DNA of 64,000 nt from JAUVPB01 sp965223695 (GCA_965223695.1 CBDCXJ010000051.1:526391-590390), one strand, 5' to 3'. Shown: positions 33,520 to 42,598, counted from the first letter of the stretch. Translations and numbers: made by a program. The notes: generated from the letters alone by a model not told the origin.

Positions 33520-35087
33520 GGCCCAAGCACGACCGCTCGCTCCGCACCCTGCGAGCGATGCTGGAGCACAACGCCGCCCTGGACCCCGATCGGCTCTTCC
33601 TGAGCGACGAGGCCGGCGAGCTGACGCGGGCCGGGATCGAGCGCCTCGCCAGGGACACGGCCGGCGCGTTCACGGCGCTCGGCATCGAGAAGGGCGAGAC
33701 GGTCGGGATCATGCTCGAGAACCGGCGTGAGCTGATCGCAAGCTGGTTCGGACTCGGCTGGTGTGGCGCCGTCGAAGTTCCCATTAGTCACGCAAGCGTC
33801 GGCGAGCACCTCGTTCACGTTCTCAATCATTCACAGTGCCGAACCGTCGTGGTGCAAGCTGACTTCGTCCCTCGGCTCGAAGGCGCGGCTGAGGAGCTCC
33901 ACCGCCTCGAGCGCCTCGTGATCGTGGGCGATGCGGTCACCCAACGGTTCGAGACCCTCACGTGGGCTGAGTTCGCGGCCGGGAGCGGCGACGTCGCCGA
34001 CGCGCCCACACACACCGACCCGGTCGCAGTCCTCTACACCTCGGGCGCGACCGGACCGGCGAAGGGCGCGGTCGTCAGCCACGGCCACCACTACACCAAC
34101 GGCTACCAGCCGGCGGCGCTGTTCGACCTGAGCGCTGACGACACCATCTACTCGTGCTTGCCTCTCCACCACAACATGGCGCAGGGCTACGCGGTCTGGG
34201 TTGCGATCGTGTCCGGCGCCTCGCTCCGGCTTGCGCCGCGGTTCGATGCCGACGGCTTCTGGGAGGACGTTCACGACAGCGGCGCCACCGTCTTCCCCTT
34301 CGTCGGCGCCATGTTGGTTCTGCTCGCCAAGCGGCCTGGTTCGGCGGGCGATCGCGACAACTCGCTTCGACTCGGCTTCGGCGTGCCGATACCGGCAGCC
34401 CTGCATGAGCCGTTCGAGCAGCGCTTCGGCCTCGAGCTCGTTCACTGTTACGGCTCGACGGAGGCAACGATCGTCGCGTGGCAGGATCCGCGCGAGCGCG
34501 TGGTGGGCTCGGTCGGGCCGCCGATCCCCGGCTACGACGTGGCGATACTCGATGAGGACGACCGGCCAGTTCGCCAGGGCGAAGTCGGCCAGATCTGCAC
34601 GCGACCGCACGAGCCCTACGCGATGTTCTCGGGCTACTACCGCGATCCGGCGCGGACGGCTTCGGCGTTTCGCAACCTCTGGTTTCACACCGGCGATCGC
34701 GGCTGGGTCGACGAGCGGGGCAACCTCTGGTTCTCGGATCGCATCGGCGACGTGATCAGGCGGCTCGGCGAGGGCGTGAGCTCGTGGGAGGTCGAGCAGG
34801 CGGTACTTGCGCACCCCGGCGTGCAGCTCGCGGCGGCCTTCGGCGTTCCCTCCGAGCTGATCGAGGAGGAGATCATGGTCGCCGCCGTTCTGCAAGACGG
34901 CCACGAGTTGGCCGCCGAGGAGCTACGCGAGTGGTGCGCGTCGCGGCTGCCGCGCTACGCGACGCCGCGTTTCGTCGAGTTCGTCGACAGTCTGCCGCTG
35001 ACCCCGACCGGGAAGATCGAGAAGTTCAGGCTGAAGGCGCGCGGCATGACGGCGGCCACCGACGACGCCCGCGCAGCCGCCCGATAG
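33516..35087 (+). CDS. AMP-dependent acyl-CoA synthetase/ligase
   Basis: 523 residues from GTG 33516, overlapping the CoA-transferase beta stop. A frame open further upstream is the shadow of that gene. Adenylation motifs: LYTSGATGPAKGAVVSHGHH (A3 P-loop), CYGSTEATIVAW, WFHTGDRGWVDERGNLWFSDR and the C-terminal lysine in TPTGKIEKFRLK. It resembles crotonobetaine/carnitine- or cyclohexanecarboxylate-type ligases. It activates a carboxylic acid to its CoA thioester and is the obvious entry enzyme for the surrounding CoA pathway. Confidence 0.86.
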   Translation: MRPKHDRSLRTLRAMLEHNAALDPDRLFLSDEAGELTRAGIERLARDTAGAFTALGIEKGETVGIMLENRRELIASWFGLGWCGAVEVPISHASVGEHLVHVLNHSQCRTVVVQADFVPRLEGAAEELHRLERLVIVGDAVTQRFETLTWAEFAAGSGDVADAPTHTDPVAVLYTSGATGPAKGAVVSHGHHYTNGYQPAALFDLSADDTIYSCLPLHHNMAQGYAVWVAIVSGASLRLAPRFDADGFWEDVHDSGATVFPFVGAMLVLLAKRPGSAGDRDNSLRLGFGVPIPAALHEPFEQRFGLELVHCYGSTEATIVAWQDPRERVVGSVGPPIPGYDVAILDEDDRPVRQGEVGQICTRPHEPYAMFSGYYRDPARTASAFRNLWFHTGDRGWVDERGNLWFSDRIGDVIRRLGEGVSSWEVEQAVLAHPGVQLAAAFGVPSELIEEEIMVAAVLQDGHELAAEELREWCASRLPRYATPRFVEFVDSLPLTPTGKIEKFRLKARGMTAATDDARAAAR

Positions 35088-35106
35088 GGCATAGGCTGGC
35101 GCCGCC

Positions 35107-35883
35107 ATGAGCCCCGAGTTCGCGACCGACGTCAGCGAGGCACAGGCCGGCAGGGTCCTCATTCGTGGCTACTCGCACGAGGAGATCATCGGCAAGCTCC
35201 CGTACGCAGACGCCACCTTCCTCACGCTGGTGGGACGGTTACCGACAGCCGCCGAGGCCCGCATGACCGACGCCATTCTCACGAGCCTGCTCGACCATGG
35301 CTTCGTCGCCTCGACGATCACGGCCGCGCGCTACATCGCATCGGGCAACCCGCAGTTCGTCCCTGCCGTCGCCGGCGGGCTGCTGGCGGCAGGCGCCAAC
35401 ACCCTGTCTCCCGAGCACACCTCTGGTCTGATCAGGCACGGGCTCGAGCTGAAGCAGGAAAACGGCTGGACGACCGAGCAGACCGCTGCGGCCCTGATTG
35501 AAGAGCTCGCCAGCGAAGGGCGTCGCGTGCCAGGGCTCGGCCACCCGATCCATCGCGACGGCGACTTCCGCTCGGACGTGCTCTTCGCGCTCGCCGAGGA
35601 GCTCGGTCTCGCCGGCGATGCCACCCAGCTCTACCGGGCAGTTCACGCCGAGTTCGTCAGAACGAGCGGCAAGAACTTGCCGATCAACATCGACGGCTGC
35701 CTCGCCTGCCTCGGCCTCGACCTGGGCCTGACGACGCACCAGATCGTGAGCCTCGCACTACTGGCGGTGCTCCCCGGTCTGATGGCGCACGTCAGCGAGG
35801 AGATCGAGAGCGGCAAGCCGCTGCGTTTCATCACGGACGGCGAGTACACCGGCGAGCCGTACCGCTCGCTTCCCGCCGACTGA
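35107..35883 (+). CDS. Citryl-CoA lyase / citrate synthase-like protein, short form
   Basis: 258 residues, about 100-150 shorter than citrate synthase. The catalytic loop GLGHPIHRDGD holds His146, and NINIDGCLACLGLDLGL (as LPINIDGCLACLG) contains the Asp region. The upstream helical GKLPYADATFLTLVGRLPTAAEA matches citryl-CoA lyases. Such short members cleave or form citryl-CoA or methylcitryl-CoA-like adducts. It is the last plus-strand gene of the ligase operon and its 3' end overlaps the convergent barrel-protein gene. Confidence 0.75.
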   Translation: MSPEFATDVSEAQAGRVLIRGYSHEEIIGKLPYADATFLTLVGRLPTAAEARMTDAILTSLLDHGFVASTITAARYIASGNPQFVPAVAGGLLAAGANTLSPEHTSGLIRHGLELKQENGWTTEQTAAALIEELASEGRRVPGLGHPIHRDGDFRSDVLFALAEELGLAGDATQLYRAVHAEFVRTSGKNLPINIDGCLACLGLDLGLTTHQIVSLALLAVLPGLMAHVSEEIESGKPLRFITDGEYTGEPYRSLPAD

Positions 35884-36208
35884 GCTCAGTCCTCCGGATA
35901 GATCTGATCTGGAGGTAGGCAGCGCGAATCCGAACGCTCGCGCCTTCCCACGCCTCGTCGTAGTCGGCGAACAGCTCCTGGATCCCTGCCGATTTCTCGA
36001 AGCGCTTGAACGTCTCCTCGTCGGGGAACTCGTACGTCGTCAGGTAGTCGTACTCGCCCTCGCCCGTGATCCGCTTGTAGCGGCGAGCGCTGAGCGCGCC
36101 GCTGATCTCGAGCACCTTCGGGACGTGCTCGTCGTTGTACCAGGCGTTGTAGGCCTCCTCGGCCTCCGTGGTGACCTTCGCCGGCACCTGTAGAAGCACC
36201 TTGGGCAT
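35831..36208 (-). CDS. EthD-like dimeric alpha/beta-barrel protein (third paralogue)
   Basis: 125 residues from ATG 36208, with GAAGGAGGAG just upstream; an open frame up to 36493 is an antisense shadow. LLQVPAKVTTEAEEAYNAWYNDEHVPKVLEI is the hallmark NxWYxxEHVPK helix start, and YDYLTTYEFPDEETFKRFEKS the second half. The last about 20 residues are basic and overlap the 3' end of the citryl-CoA lyase-like gene on the other strand, so the natural C-terminus may be slightly shorter. Function is unknown. Confidence 0.7.
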   Translation of the reverse strand: MPKVLLQVPAKVTTEAEEAYNAWYNDEHVPKVLEISGALSARRYKRITGEGEYDYLTTYEFPDEETFKRFEKSAGIQELFADYDEAWEGASVRIRAAYLQIRSIRRTELSRREASGTARRCTRRP

Positions 36209-36246
36209 GGCTCCTCCTTCCCTGGGCCGCGTCGGCCCGGCGCTTG

Positions 36247-36570
36247 TTAGTTGAGGCCCGGCAGCTCGGTCTCGAGCTTGTAGATCGCGCGCCGGTATTG
36301 CTTTACGTGCGGTTCCCAGGCGCCCCAGCCGGTGACCTCCTTGTAGCGAGGCTCCTCGAAGACCGCCTCGCTGTCGATCTCGTAGGCGGCGAGGAAGCGC
36401 TGCTGCCCGCGCTCCTCGTAGCGCGTCGCCGACTCCAGGCCAGGGACGCTCTCGAGCTTGGGAACGTGCTCGTTGTCGTACCAGTCGTGCCACTCCGGCA
36501 GGATCGCCGGGTCATGCACCTCGGAGCGAACCAGATAGATGTACTTCGTCTTGTGATCGAGCAGTGCCAT
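36247..36570 (-). CDS. EthD-like dimeric alpha/beta-barrel protein (second paralogue)
   Basis: 107 residues. KYIYLVRSEVHDPAILPEWHDWYDNEHVPKLESVPGLE carries the same W-YDNEHVPK pattern as its neighbour at 35831-36208, and FLAAYEIDSEAVFEEPRY forms the second half. AGGAGAGG-like sequence precedes the start. Such barrels act as co-factorless oxygenases, isomerases or binding proteins. It lies 38 bases upstream of its paralogue in the same operon. Confidence 0.72.
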   Translation of the reverse strand: MALLDHKTKYIYLVRSEVHDPAILPEWHDWYDNEHVPKLESVPGLESATRYEERGQQRFLAAYEIDSEAVFEEPRYKEVTGWGAWEPHVKQYRRAIYKLETELPGLN

Positions 36571-36611
36571 GTTTTACCTCTCCTTGTTTTGTCGTCTCGT
36601 TGCGCGCAGGC

Positions 36612-37532
36612 CTAGCGCTCGAACTCGTGGTGATGGTCCATCCACCAGCGCGCGATGTCACCGCGACGTGCGAACCAGACGTCGCCCTTCTCGAGCCCGT
36701 GCTCGATGAACTCGCGAATGGCCGACGCGCGTCCGGCCTGGCCGACCAGCCGCGGGTGGATCCCAATGCTCATCACGCGCGGATAGCCGTTCGCGCCCTC
36801 GTGCCAGTACTCGTCGAGGCCGCGCTTCAAGAAGTCGGCGAAGCGGCCCGGGTCCGCGATGCAGCCGTCGGCGACGACGAAGCGGAAGTCGTTGTAGGTC
36901 ACCGTGTACGGGATGACCAGGTGGTCTTTCCCCCTGACGTCGACGAAGTAGGGAAGGTCGTCGTTATAGGCGTCGGCGTCATACGTGAAGCCCAGGTCCT
37001 GCAGGATCTCGCGTGAGACCGGGCTGCGCGAATAGCGCCAGTACCAGCCGTAGGGGCGCTCGCCGGTCGTCCGCTCGATCGCCTCGACCGCCTGCTCGAC
37101 CTCCTTGCGCTCCTCTTCCTCGGTCATGAGCCAGGGCTCGCTCCAGCGGTAGCCGTGCCCGCAGGTCTCGTGGCCGGCCTGTTGGATCGCCTTGCCGAGG
37201 TCGGGGTTCATCTCGAGCGCCATTCCACAGGCGAAGAACGAGACCTTGACCTTGTACTCGTCGAAGATCCTCAGCAGCCGCCAGATGCCGCAGCGGCTGC
37301 CGTACTCGTAAACCGACTCGAACTGGTAGTCGCGGTAGCTCCGGTCGAGCGAGTAGTTGAACTCGGCGAGCGGGTCGGTCGTGTCGTCTCCGGCCCATTC
37401 GCGGTGCTCCGAGCCCTCCTCGTAGTTCAGCGCGATAGTGACCGCGACCTTGGCGCCGTTGGGCCAGACGACCTTCGGTGGCGTCCGGCCGTAGCCGATC
37501 AGGTCGCGCGGGTCATCCTGGACTGTGCTCAT
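36612..37532 (-). CDS. PuuE-type polysaccharide deacetylase-fold hydrolase (allantoinase-like)
   Basis: 306 residues. Family pattern: WPNGAKVAVTIALNYEEGSEHR, VYEYGSRCGIWRLLRIFDEYKVKVSFFACGMALE, GHETCGHGYRWSEPW, ERPYGWYWRYSRS, VMSIGIHPRLVGQAGRA (pieces). The Asp of typical deacetylases is replaced by Glu/Asn here (NYEEG) and His residues of HETCGHG plus IHPR remain, as in cofactor-independent allantoinase PuuE. It would open a ureide or similar cyclic amide. It is embedded in an operon with flavoproteins and barrel proteins, so the substrate may not be allantoin. Confidence 0.8.
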   Translation of the reverse strand: MSTVQDDPRDLIGYGRTPPKVVWPNGAKVAVTIALNYEEGSEHREWAGDDTTDPLAEFNYSLDRSYRDYQFESVYEYGSRCGIWRLLRIFDEYKVKVSFFACGMALEMNPDLGKAIQQAGHETCGHGYRWSEPWLMTEEEERKEVEQAVEAIERTTGERPYGWYWRYSRSPVSREILQDLGFTYDADAYNDDLPYFVDVRGKDHLVIPYTVTYNDFRFVVADGCIADPGRFADFLKRGLDEYWHEGANGYPRVMSIGIHPRLVGQAGRASAIREFIEHGLEKGDVWFARRGDIARWWMDHHHEFER

Positions 37533-37597
37533 TGGTCCTCCCTCGGGGTGCTCTGTCGGCGTGGCGATCGTGCGTCGGTCAGTCGGTGGCTGGCTGG

Positions 37598-38932
37598 TCA
37601 GCGATGCGTCGCGGTCTCTGCGGCTCGCATCCCGGACACGAGCCCGCGCGCCAGGCCGCCGGCGTAGCCGCGGTGGAAGACCCCGCCCACATCGATGCCG
37701 GCGGCCAGCAGGCCCGGGATCGGCCCGTCGCTGCTGTGCACGCGGCCGCCGGGATCGGCCCTGAGCCCGCCGTAGGTGAACGTGATCGCGGGCTGAACCT
37801 CGAGCGCGTAATAAGGCGGAGTCACGACAGGCTGGGAGTGTCTGGTGCGCGGAGGATCGAGGCGGCTCGGGTCGCTGGCCGCGGTCTCGTTGTAGGCGGT
37901 GAGGGTCTCGAGGAACCGAGCGCCGTCGGCGCCCCAGCCGGCGACGGCGTCGGCGAGCGCAGCAAGCGTCTTGGTCTTCGCTGATCTGGCGCCGGCGTCG
38001 GCGGCGATCTGCAGGCGATCGATCTTCGGGAGTCCGGGGATGTAGGCGCCCATGACCTGCGTGCGGTGGATCTCGCCGTCGGCGACCAGGATCGCTTTCG
38101 CATCCGGATGTCTAACGAGCGCCTGCACGTTCTTGTGGTCGCCGAGCGACTCATCGGTGAACCGCTGTCCACTGGCGTCGAGAAGCAGGCAGTAGGCGCT
38201 GTGGAGCTGGGCGAACGGGATGAACATGTCGGACGGGAACTCGGCGAGTGGGCTCGGCACGAGGTGCCCGTAGAACCCGTCCATCTCGGAAGTCGTCTCG
38301 GCACCCGCCTCGACACCGAGACGGATGCCGTCGCCGGCGCTCGTCGTGTTCGAGCGGACGAGAGCTCGCTCTGCGTTCGCGTGGATGTGCTCGGCGCGAA
38401 GCGCGCCGCTCGCCTGGAAGCCGCCGGTCGCGAGGACGGTCGCTGCCGCTTTCACGTCGAGGCCGCCGCCGGCAGTGCTCGTGTGCGCACCGGCCACGCC
38501 TCCGCCGTCACGTAACAGCCCTTCGACGCTGGTCGAGGTGACGATCTCGCCTCCCGCCGACTCGACGAGTGAGCGACAGGTGTCGAGGAACGCGTTCGGG
38601 TCGATCCGATGCCCGTAGCCGAAGCCGTAGATTCCCTGAATCTCGTCCGAGAGCTCGAGGCCGAGCGATCTCAGCCAGTCGAGCCCATCGGGGAAGCCGT
38701 CGACCAGCGCCGCAACGAGCGCCGGGTCGGCGCCCGGATCCTCGCTGAGTAGTGCGTCGGCCTCGGCGGCCGTCCATACGAAGCCGCCGGAGATTGCGGC
38801 CGACCCACCCATCTCTGGAGCCTTCTCGACGACGCGTACGCGGGCCCCGGCCTGCGACGCGCGTGCCGCGGTGGTCATGCCCGAGGCCCCGGAGCCGATG
38901 ACGAGCAAGTCGACCTGATGCGTGCTGGACAT
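37598..38932 (-). CDS. FAD-dependent fumarate-reductase/KstD-like flavoprotein
   Basis: 444 residues. The dinucleotide motif VIGSGASGMTTAARASQAG (about 9-27) is followed by VVEKAPEMGGSAAISGGFVW, the FAD signature of fumarate reductase, 3-ketosteroid dehydrogenase and related enzymes. The C-terminus has PAITFTYGGLRADPGGRV and IPGLLAAGIDVGGVFHRGYAGGLARGLVSG (pieces), the second FAD-binding part. Likely introduces or removes an alkene next to a carbonyl. It lies between an allantoinase-like gene and an EthD-like gene. Confidence 0.83.
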   Translation of the reverse strand: MSSTHQVDLLVIGSGASGMTTAARASQAGARVRVVEKAPEMGGSAAISGGFVWTAAEADALLSEDPGADPALVAALVDGFPDGLDWLRSLGLELSDEIQGIYGFGYGHRIDPNAFLDTCRSLVESAGGEIVTSTSVEGLLRDGGGVAGAHTSTAGGGLDVKAAATVLATGGFQASGALRAEHIHANAERALVRSNTTSAGDGIRLGVEAGAETTSEMDGFYGHLVPSPLAEFPSDMFIPFAQLHSAYCLLLDASGQRFTDESLGDHKNVQALVRHPDAKAILVADGEIHRTQVMGAYIPGLPKIDRLQIAADAGARSAKTKTLAALADAVAGWGADGARFLETLTAYNETAASDPSRLDPPRTRHSQPVVTPPYYALEVQPAITFTYGGLRADPGGRVHSSDGPIPGLLAAGIDVGGVFHRGYAGGLARGLVSGMRAAETATHR

Positions 38933-39006
38933 TCGAGCGGGCGGCCTCTGAAGAAGCGTCGGCGGCTAGGGTCGCGAGCGCCGACAGACTAGCGCCGGAC
39001 GCTAGC

Positions 39007-39522
39007 TCACGATGTGTCGCCGAAGCGTCTCGTGACGGGTCGGTAGACGGCGGTGTCCGGGCCGGCAGACGGTGCGTCTGGGCCGGCGAGAACCACGATG
39101 CCGCGGTAGGGCGTCGAGTGATCGAGCCCGACCGCTTCGAGCCAGGTGAGCGCCGGCTCGGGCTCGTTCTGCTCGGGCTCTGCGCGGTCGGCGACCAGCA
39201 AGAGTTGCTCAACGTCGACCGGTGGAGCGAGATCGAGACCCGCGAACAGGTTGCGACGGTAGAAGTGTCGGTCGATCATGGGCTGCCACTCGCGAAAGCC
39301 GCGCACGCTCAGGTAGGTGGCGTCGTCGAACACCTCGGGCCCGTCGATGCTGTACATCGCAAGCGACGGGGGCGCGCCGGGCGTCTCGGTCCTGAATCGC
39401 TGTGCGGACGGGATCCCGGGCACCGTGGCCATTGCGCGGCAGTGCTCGACGTACCACTCGTCCCACTCCTGCTCCTGCTTCTCGCTGGGCTCGAGGAGGC
39501 CGCTCTGGCTCATGAAGATCAT
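39007..39522 (-). CDS. EthD-like dimeric alpha/beta-barrel protein (first paralogue, longer form)
   Basis: 171 residues from ATG 39522, which overlaps the upstream flavoprotein stop (ATGA). The N-terminal half contains QEQEWDEWYVEHCRAMATVPGIPSAQRF, a variant of the W-Y..EH pattern with His-Cys in place of HVPK. A second, weaker barrel unit may follow (EQLLLVADRAEPEQ... YRGIVVLAGPD), so it could be a fused two-unit barrel. Member of the same minus-strand operon as the two smaller paralogues. Confidence 0.68.
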   Translation of the reverse strand: MIFMSQSGLLEPSEKQEQEWDEWYVEHCRAMATVPGIPSAQRFRTETPGAPPSLAMYSIDGPEVFDDATYLSVRGFREWQPMIDRHFYRRNLFAGLDLAPPVDVEQLLLVADRAEPEQNEPEPALTWLEAVGLDHSTPYRGIVVLAGPDAPSAGPDTAVYRPVTRRFGDTS

Positions 39523-41024
39523 GTTGCCGGCTCTTCTCCAGCCGCATGGCGCCCGGCGATCCGCCCCGACGTGAAGGCCCAGCCGAGGTGGTGTCCGTGG
39601 CCCTCGAGCGCGACGCCGCCCTGGCCGTTCGAGCCGGCCGCGTATAGCCGTGGGATCGCGCTGCCGTCCTCCCGGAGCACCTGGAGGCGCTCGTCGACGT
39701 CCAGGCCACCGTCGGTGAAGACGACGTAGCTCCTGGCAGGCCCGAGGGCGTAGAAAGGCGGCGCGGTAAGAGCCGGACGATCGCCCCGTTCTTCGGCCGT
39801 GTAGTCGGAGAGCGTTCTCGCCAGCGCGTCTTCGGGAACGCCGATCGATCGCGCCAGCCCGTCGACCGTGTCCGCCTCGTGATAGATGTCGCGGCGGTTT
39901 CGCCTGTAGTCGGCCAGATACGCGTAGGCGATGCCCGGCGCCGTCGAGACGACGTGTGGCCACTCGGTGAACTTCTCGGCGATTCTGTGGTCGAAGACGA
40001 TCCACGTGGTCCGGTGACGCTGCTTCGGCACGGCGAGGTTCGGTGCGTCGAGCTCGTCGGTGAAGCGCGTTCCGTCGACGTTCACGAGGATCGCTCCCTG
40101 CGCGTAGAGTTCAGGCGAGGGACCGAGCGCGGTAGTGAGGAAGCTCATCAGAAAGGGCCGTAGGACGCGGTCGGGCAGGTTCCGATAGCACCACGCCATG
40201 AAGCGGGCCACGCTTCGGCGCGGCGGCAGCCGCTGCAGCCGGCTCGGACGCGTGGGCGGGATGAAACGCATGATGGGCCCGCGGACGATGTCTCCGTTGA
40301 CGATGCTGCCCCCGACCGCGAGGCCTAGAAGCTGGCCGTCGCCGGTGGCGGTCGGGTTGACAGCATCGACGTCGACGACGTCGGCCGACGCGTAGCGCTT
40401 CTTCAGCTCGGTGCCGTTCGAGAAGTCACCGGCTGCGAGCACGACGCCACGTCGCGCATGGAACACTTGCGCGACACCGCCGCCGGCTAGCTGCGCCTCG
40501 ACGCCGACCACGACGCCGTTCTCCTCGATCAGGCGCTCGCAGCGAGCACCGAGGTGGATCTCGACGCCGAGCGATCGGCAGTGGTGCTCGAGGTGGTACG
40601 CGAACGAGGATGAGTTGGGGACCACCGCGTGCATGCGCGGCTGTCGATGCGGTGGCTCGGGCATCGGCCCGACAAACACGATGCCGAGCGACTCGAGCCA
40701 GGCGATCGTCTCGGCGATGTTGTCGACGAGGATCCGGCGGAGCGTCAGGTTGTCGCGCCCTGCGAACGGGCCGACATTGAGCTCCATGTCCTCGAAGTGC
40801 GCGTCGGCCGAGTCGCTGATGCCGGCGCGGCGCTGGAGCCGCGTCCCGGTCGCAGTGATCGAGCCGACCGACCACGAGGTCGAGCCGCCCGGTCCCGGGT
40901 TCTTCTCGAGCACGGTGACGCGAGCGCCTTCGGCGGCCGCCTCGGCGGCGGCGGCGAGCCCGGAGCCGCCCGCGCCAACGACAACGACGTCGGCGTCGGT
41001 CACGAACTGGCGCCCGGCTGGCAT
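39519..41024 (-). CDS. FAD-dependent KstD/fumarate-reductase-like oxidoreductase
   Basis: 501 residues from ATG 41024 (MPAGRQFVTDADVVVVGAGGSG); an open frame up to 41090 overlaps the upstream gene and is less likely. VVVGAGGSGLAAAAEAAAEGA and VLEKNPGPGGSTSWSVGS form the FAD site. Downstream are GVVLAAGDFSNGTELKKRY and GSNGQGGVALEGHGHHLGWAFTSGRIAG (pieces). It is longer than its neighbour at 37598, and has the cap domain typical of 3-ketosteroid-delta1-dehydrogenase relatives. ATGA overlap couples it to the EthD-like gene. Confidence 0.83.
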   Translation of the reverse strand: MPAGRQFVTDADVVVVGAGGSGLAAAAEAAAEGARVTVLEKNPGPGGSTSWSVGSITATGTRLQRRAGISDSADAHFEDMELNVGPFAGRDNLTLRRILVDNIAETIAWLESLGIVFVGPMPEPPHRQPRMHAVVPNSSSFAYHLEHHCRSLGVEIHLGARCERLIEENGVVVGVEAQLAGGGVAQVFHARRGVVLAAGDFSNGTELKKRYASADVVDVDAVNPTATGDGQLLGLAVGGSIVNGDIVRGPIMRFIPPTRPSRLQRLPPRRSVARFMAWCYRNLPDRVLRPFLMSFLTTALGPSPELYAQGAILVNVDGTRFTDELDAPNLAVPKQRHRTTWIVFDHRIAEKFTEWPHVVSTAPGIAYAYLADYRRNRRDIYHEADTVDGLARSIGVPEDALARTLSDYTAEERGDRPALTAPPFYALGPARSYVVFTDGGLDVDERLQVLREDGSAIPRLYAAGSNGQGGVALEGHGHHLGWAFTSGRIAGRHAAGEEPAT

Positions 41025-41037
41025 CGAGTGTCCGCGC

Positions 41038-41766
41038 TCACAGTGCCGGTGCTGGCTCGGCCGATCCGAGCTCGCGCAAGAGTCGCCCATATCCCTCGAC
41101 GCCCGAGGTGTGGCCGACCATTCTCAGCGCGGCCCAGATGCTGACCTGGGTGGTGGTGAGCACGGGTTTCTCGAGCTCGGTCTCGAGCCCCTCGACCTCG
41201 TCCATCGTCTTCCAGTTGGTACAGGCGAGGACGATCGCCTCGGCATCGGGCTGGTCGATCGCTCGAGCGAGTTCGTAGGCGCTCGAGGAGTCGAGGCGCC
41301 CGACAGTGAGGTTGTCGACGATGCCGAGTCCGCGGGCTGCGAGCACATCGACGCCGCTCGCCTCGAGGAAGTCGCGCGCGATCGCGTTCACGGTGTCGTC
41401 GTATGCCGATCCCAGCACGACCTTGCTCGCGCCGACGTGGCCGATCGCCTCGATCAGAGCGGTCGACGTGGTTGTCGCAGGCTTCCCGGCCGCATCTTCG
41501 ATCCGGCCGATCACTTCCCGGTCGTACCCGAGCCCGTTGAGAAAGCTCGGCGCCGTCGATCCCATGACGATCACGTCGACGTCCGCGGAGGCGAGGTTGC
41601 GGCTCTGCGCTTCGAGGTCGCCGACGATGTTCGCAATCGAGTCGGGCTCGATCTTCGTGAGGAAGAGTCGCGCGGCGTGCAGCGTCACCCCGCTCGGAAG
41701 CGCCGCCTGAAACTCTGGCTCGACGGTCGTGTTCGAGGAGGGCACCAGCAGGCCGATCCGCGCCAT
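41038..41766 (-). CDS. Asp/Glu racemase-fold enzyme, arylmalonate-decarboxylase/maleate-isomerase type
   Basis: 242 residues. IGLLVPSSNTTVEPEFQAALP is the maleate-isomerase-family start. The chain contains one cysteine only, Cys182 in VLACTNWKTMDE, while the first catalytic Cys position of racemases and maleate isomerases is Ser/Thr (VMGSTAPSF, about 68-76). One-cysteine members include arylmalonate decarboxylase. So a decarboxylation or cis-trans isomerisation of a dicarboxylate is likely. It is the first gene of the minus-strand operon, 28 bases from the divergent aldolase gene. Confidence 0.78.
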   Translation of the reverse strand: MARIGLLVPSSNTTVEPEFQAALPSGVTLHAARLFLTKIEPDSIANIVGDLEAQSRNLASADVDVIVMGSTAPSFLNGLGYDREVIGRIEDAAGKPATTTSTALIEAIGHVGASKVVLGSAYDDTVNAIARDFLEASGVDVLAARGLGIVDNLTVGRLDSSSAYELARAIDQPDAEAIVLACTNWKTMDEVEGLETELEKPVLTTTQVSIWAALRMVGHTSGVEGYGRLLRELGSAEPAPAL

Positions 41767-41794
41767 GCGCCCTATTCTGCCCGGAAGGAGCTGA

Positions 41795-42598
41795 ATGGCA
41801 ACGAGCCCTCTCCACCAGAAGCTCGAATCGGGCGAGACGTCTCTTGGCCTGTACGTGAACAGCCCTGACATGGTCGAGCTCTGCGGCCATCTGGGTTTCG
41901 ACTGGTTCCTGATCGACCAGATGTGGACGGCGCACGACTGGAGTGCGACGGACGCGCTCATACGTGCCGGCGAGGCGGCGGGAATCACGCCTGTCGTGCG
42001 CGTCCAATCAGAGCCGTGGCTCGGGTACGACCGGCGCGTTTCGGTCGAGGTTGCGCGCGCCTGCGGTGTCGGGGCCCAGTTCGTGCAGGTCTCGCACTCG
42101 GGCAAGAAGGAGATCGAGGAATGCCTCGAGGCCGGCAAGGGCTGGCACAAGCGGATCATCAACGTGCACCCCTACAACGACTTCAGCGAGTGGGACACGG
42201 TGCTCGAGGAGCAGCTTGGCCAGACCTACGTCATCCCGCAGCCCGAGACCGAGGAGGCGCTCGAGACGCTGCCGGAGCTGATGGCCCACCCCGACGTCAG
42301 GCTCGTCTTCATAGCCATGACCGACGCATCGCGCGTGCTCACCGGTTCGCACAGGCCCGACTTCGACCACCCGGCGCTGTGGGACTACGTCGAGCAGATC
42401 GTCGGCCTCGGCCGCAAGCACGGGGTCACGATTGCTGCGAACACGAGCTACACCTACACGCTCGAAGACATCGCCGAGCGCGCCGAGCGCCTCCATCAGC
42501 ATGGCGTACGGATGATCATGGTGCAGGGCGCCCCGTTCCTCTTCCAGGTCGCGATGAACCAGTGGCTCCCCAAGGTCTGGCCACGCCTGGGACAATGA
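41795..42598 (+). CDS. HpcH/HpaI-family aldolase
   Basis: 267 residues with GGAAGGAG upstream of ATG 41795. The TIM-barrel pattern LGLYVNSPDMVELCGHLGFDWFLIDQMWTAHDW, TPVVRVQSEP, QFVQVSHSGKKEIEE and IPQPETEEALETLPEL (pieces) matches 2-keto-3-deoxy-sugar/4-hydroxy-2-oxo-acid aldolases; the usual EHG motif appears as DQMWTAHDW, an unusual variant. It would cleave a hydroxy-oxo-acid into pyruvate-like and aldehyde parts. ATGA-overlaps the thiolase-like gene. Confidence 0.8.
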   Translation: MATSPLHQKLESGETSLGLYVNSPDMVELCGHLGFDWFLIDQMWTAHDWSATDALIRAGEAAGITPVVRVQSEPWLGYDRRVSVEVARACGVGAQFVQVSHSGKKEIEECLEAGKGWHKRIINVHPYNDFSEWDTVLEEQLGQTYVIPQPETEEALETLPELMAHPDVRLVFIAMTDASRVLTGSHRPDFDHPALWDYVEQIVGLGRKHGVTIAANTSYTYTLEDIAERAERLHQHGVRMIMVQGAPFLFQVAMNQWLPKVWPRLGQ

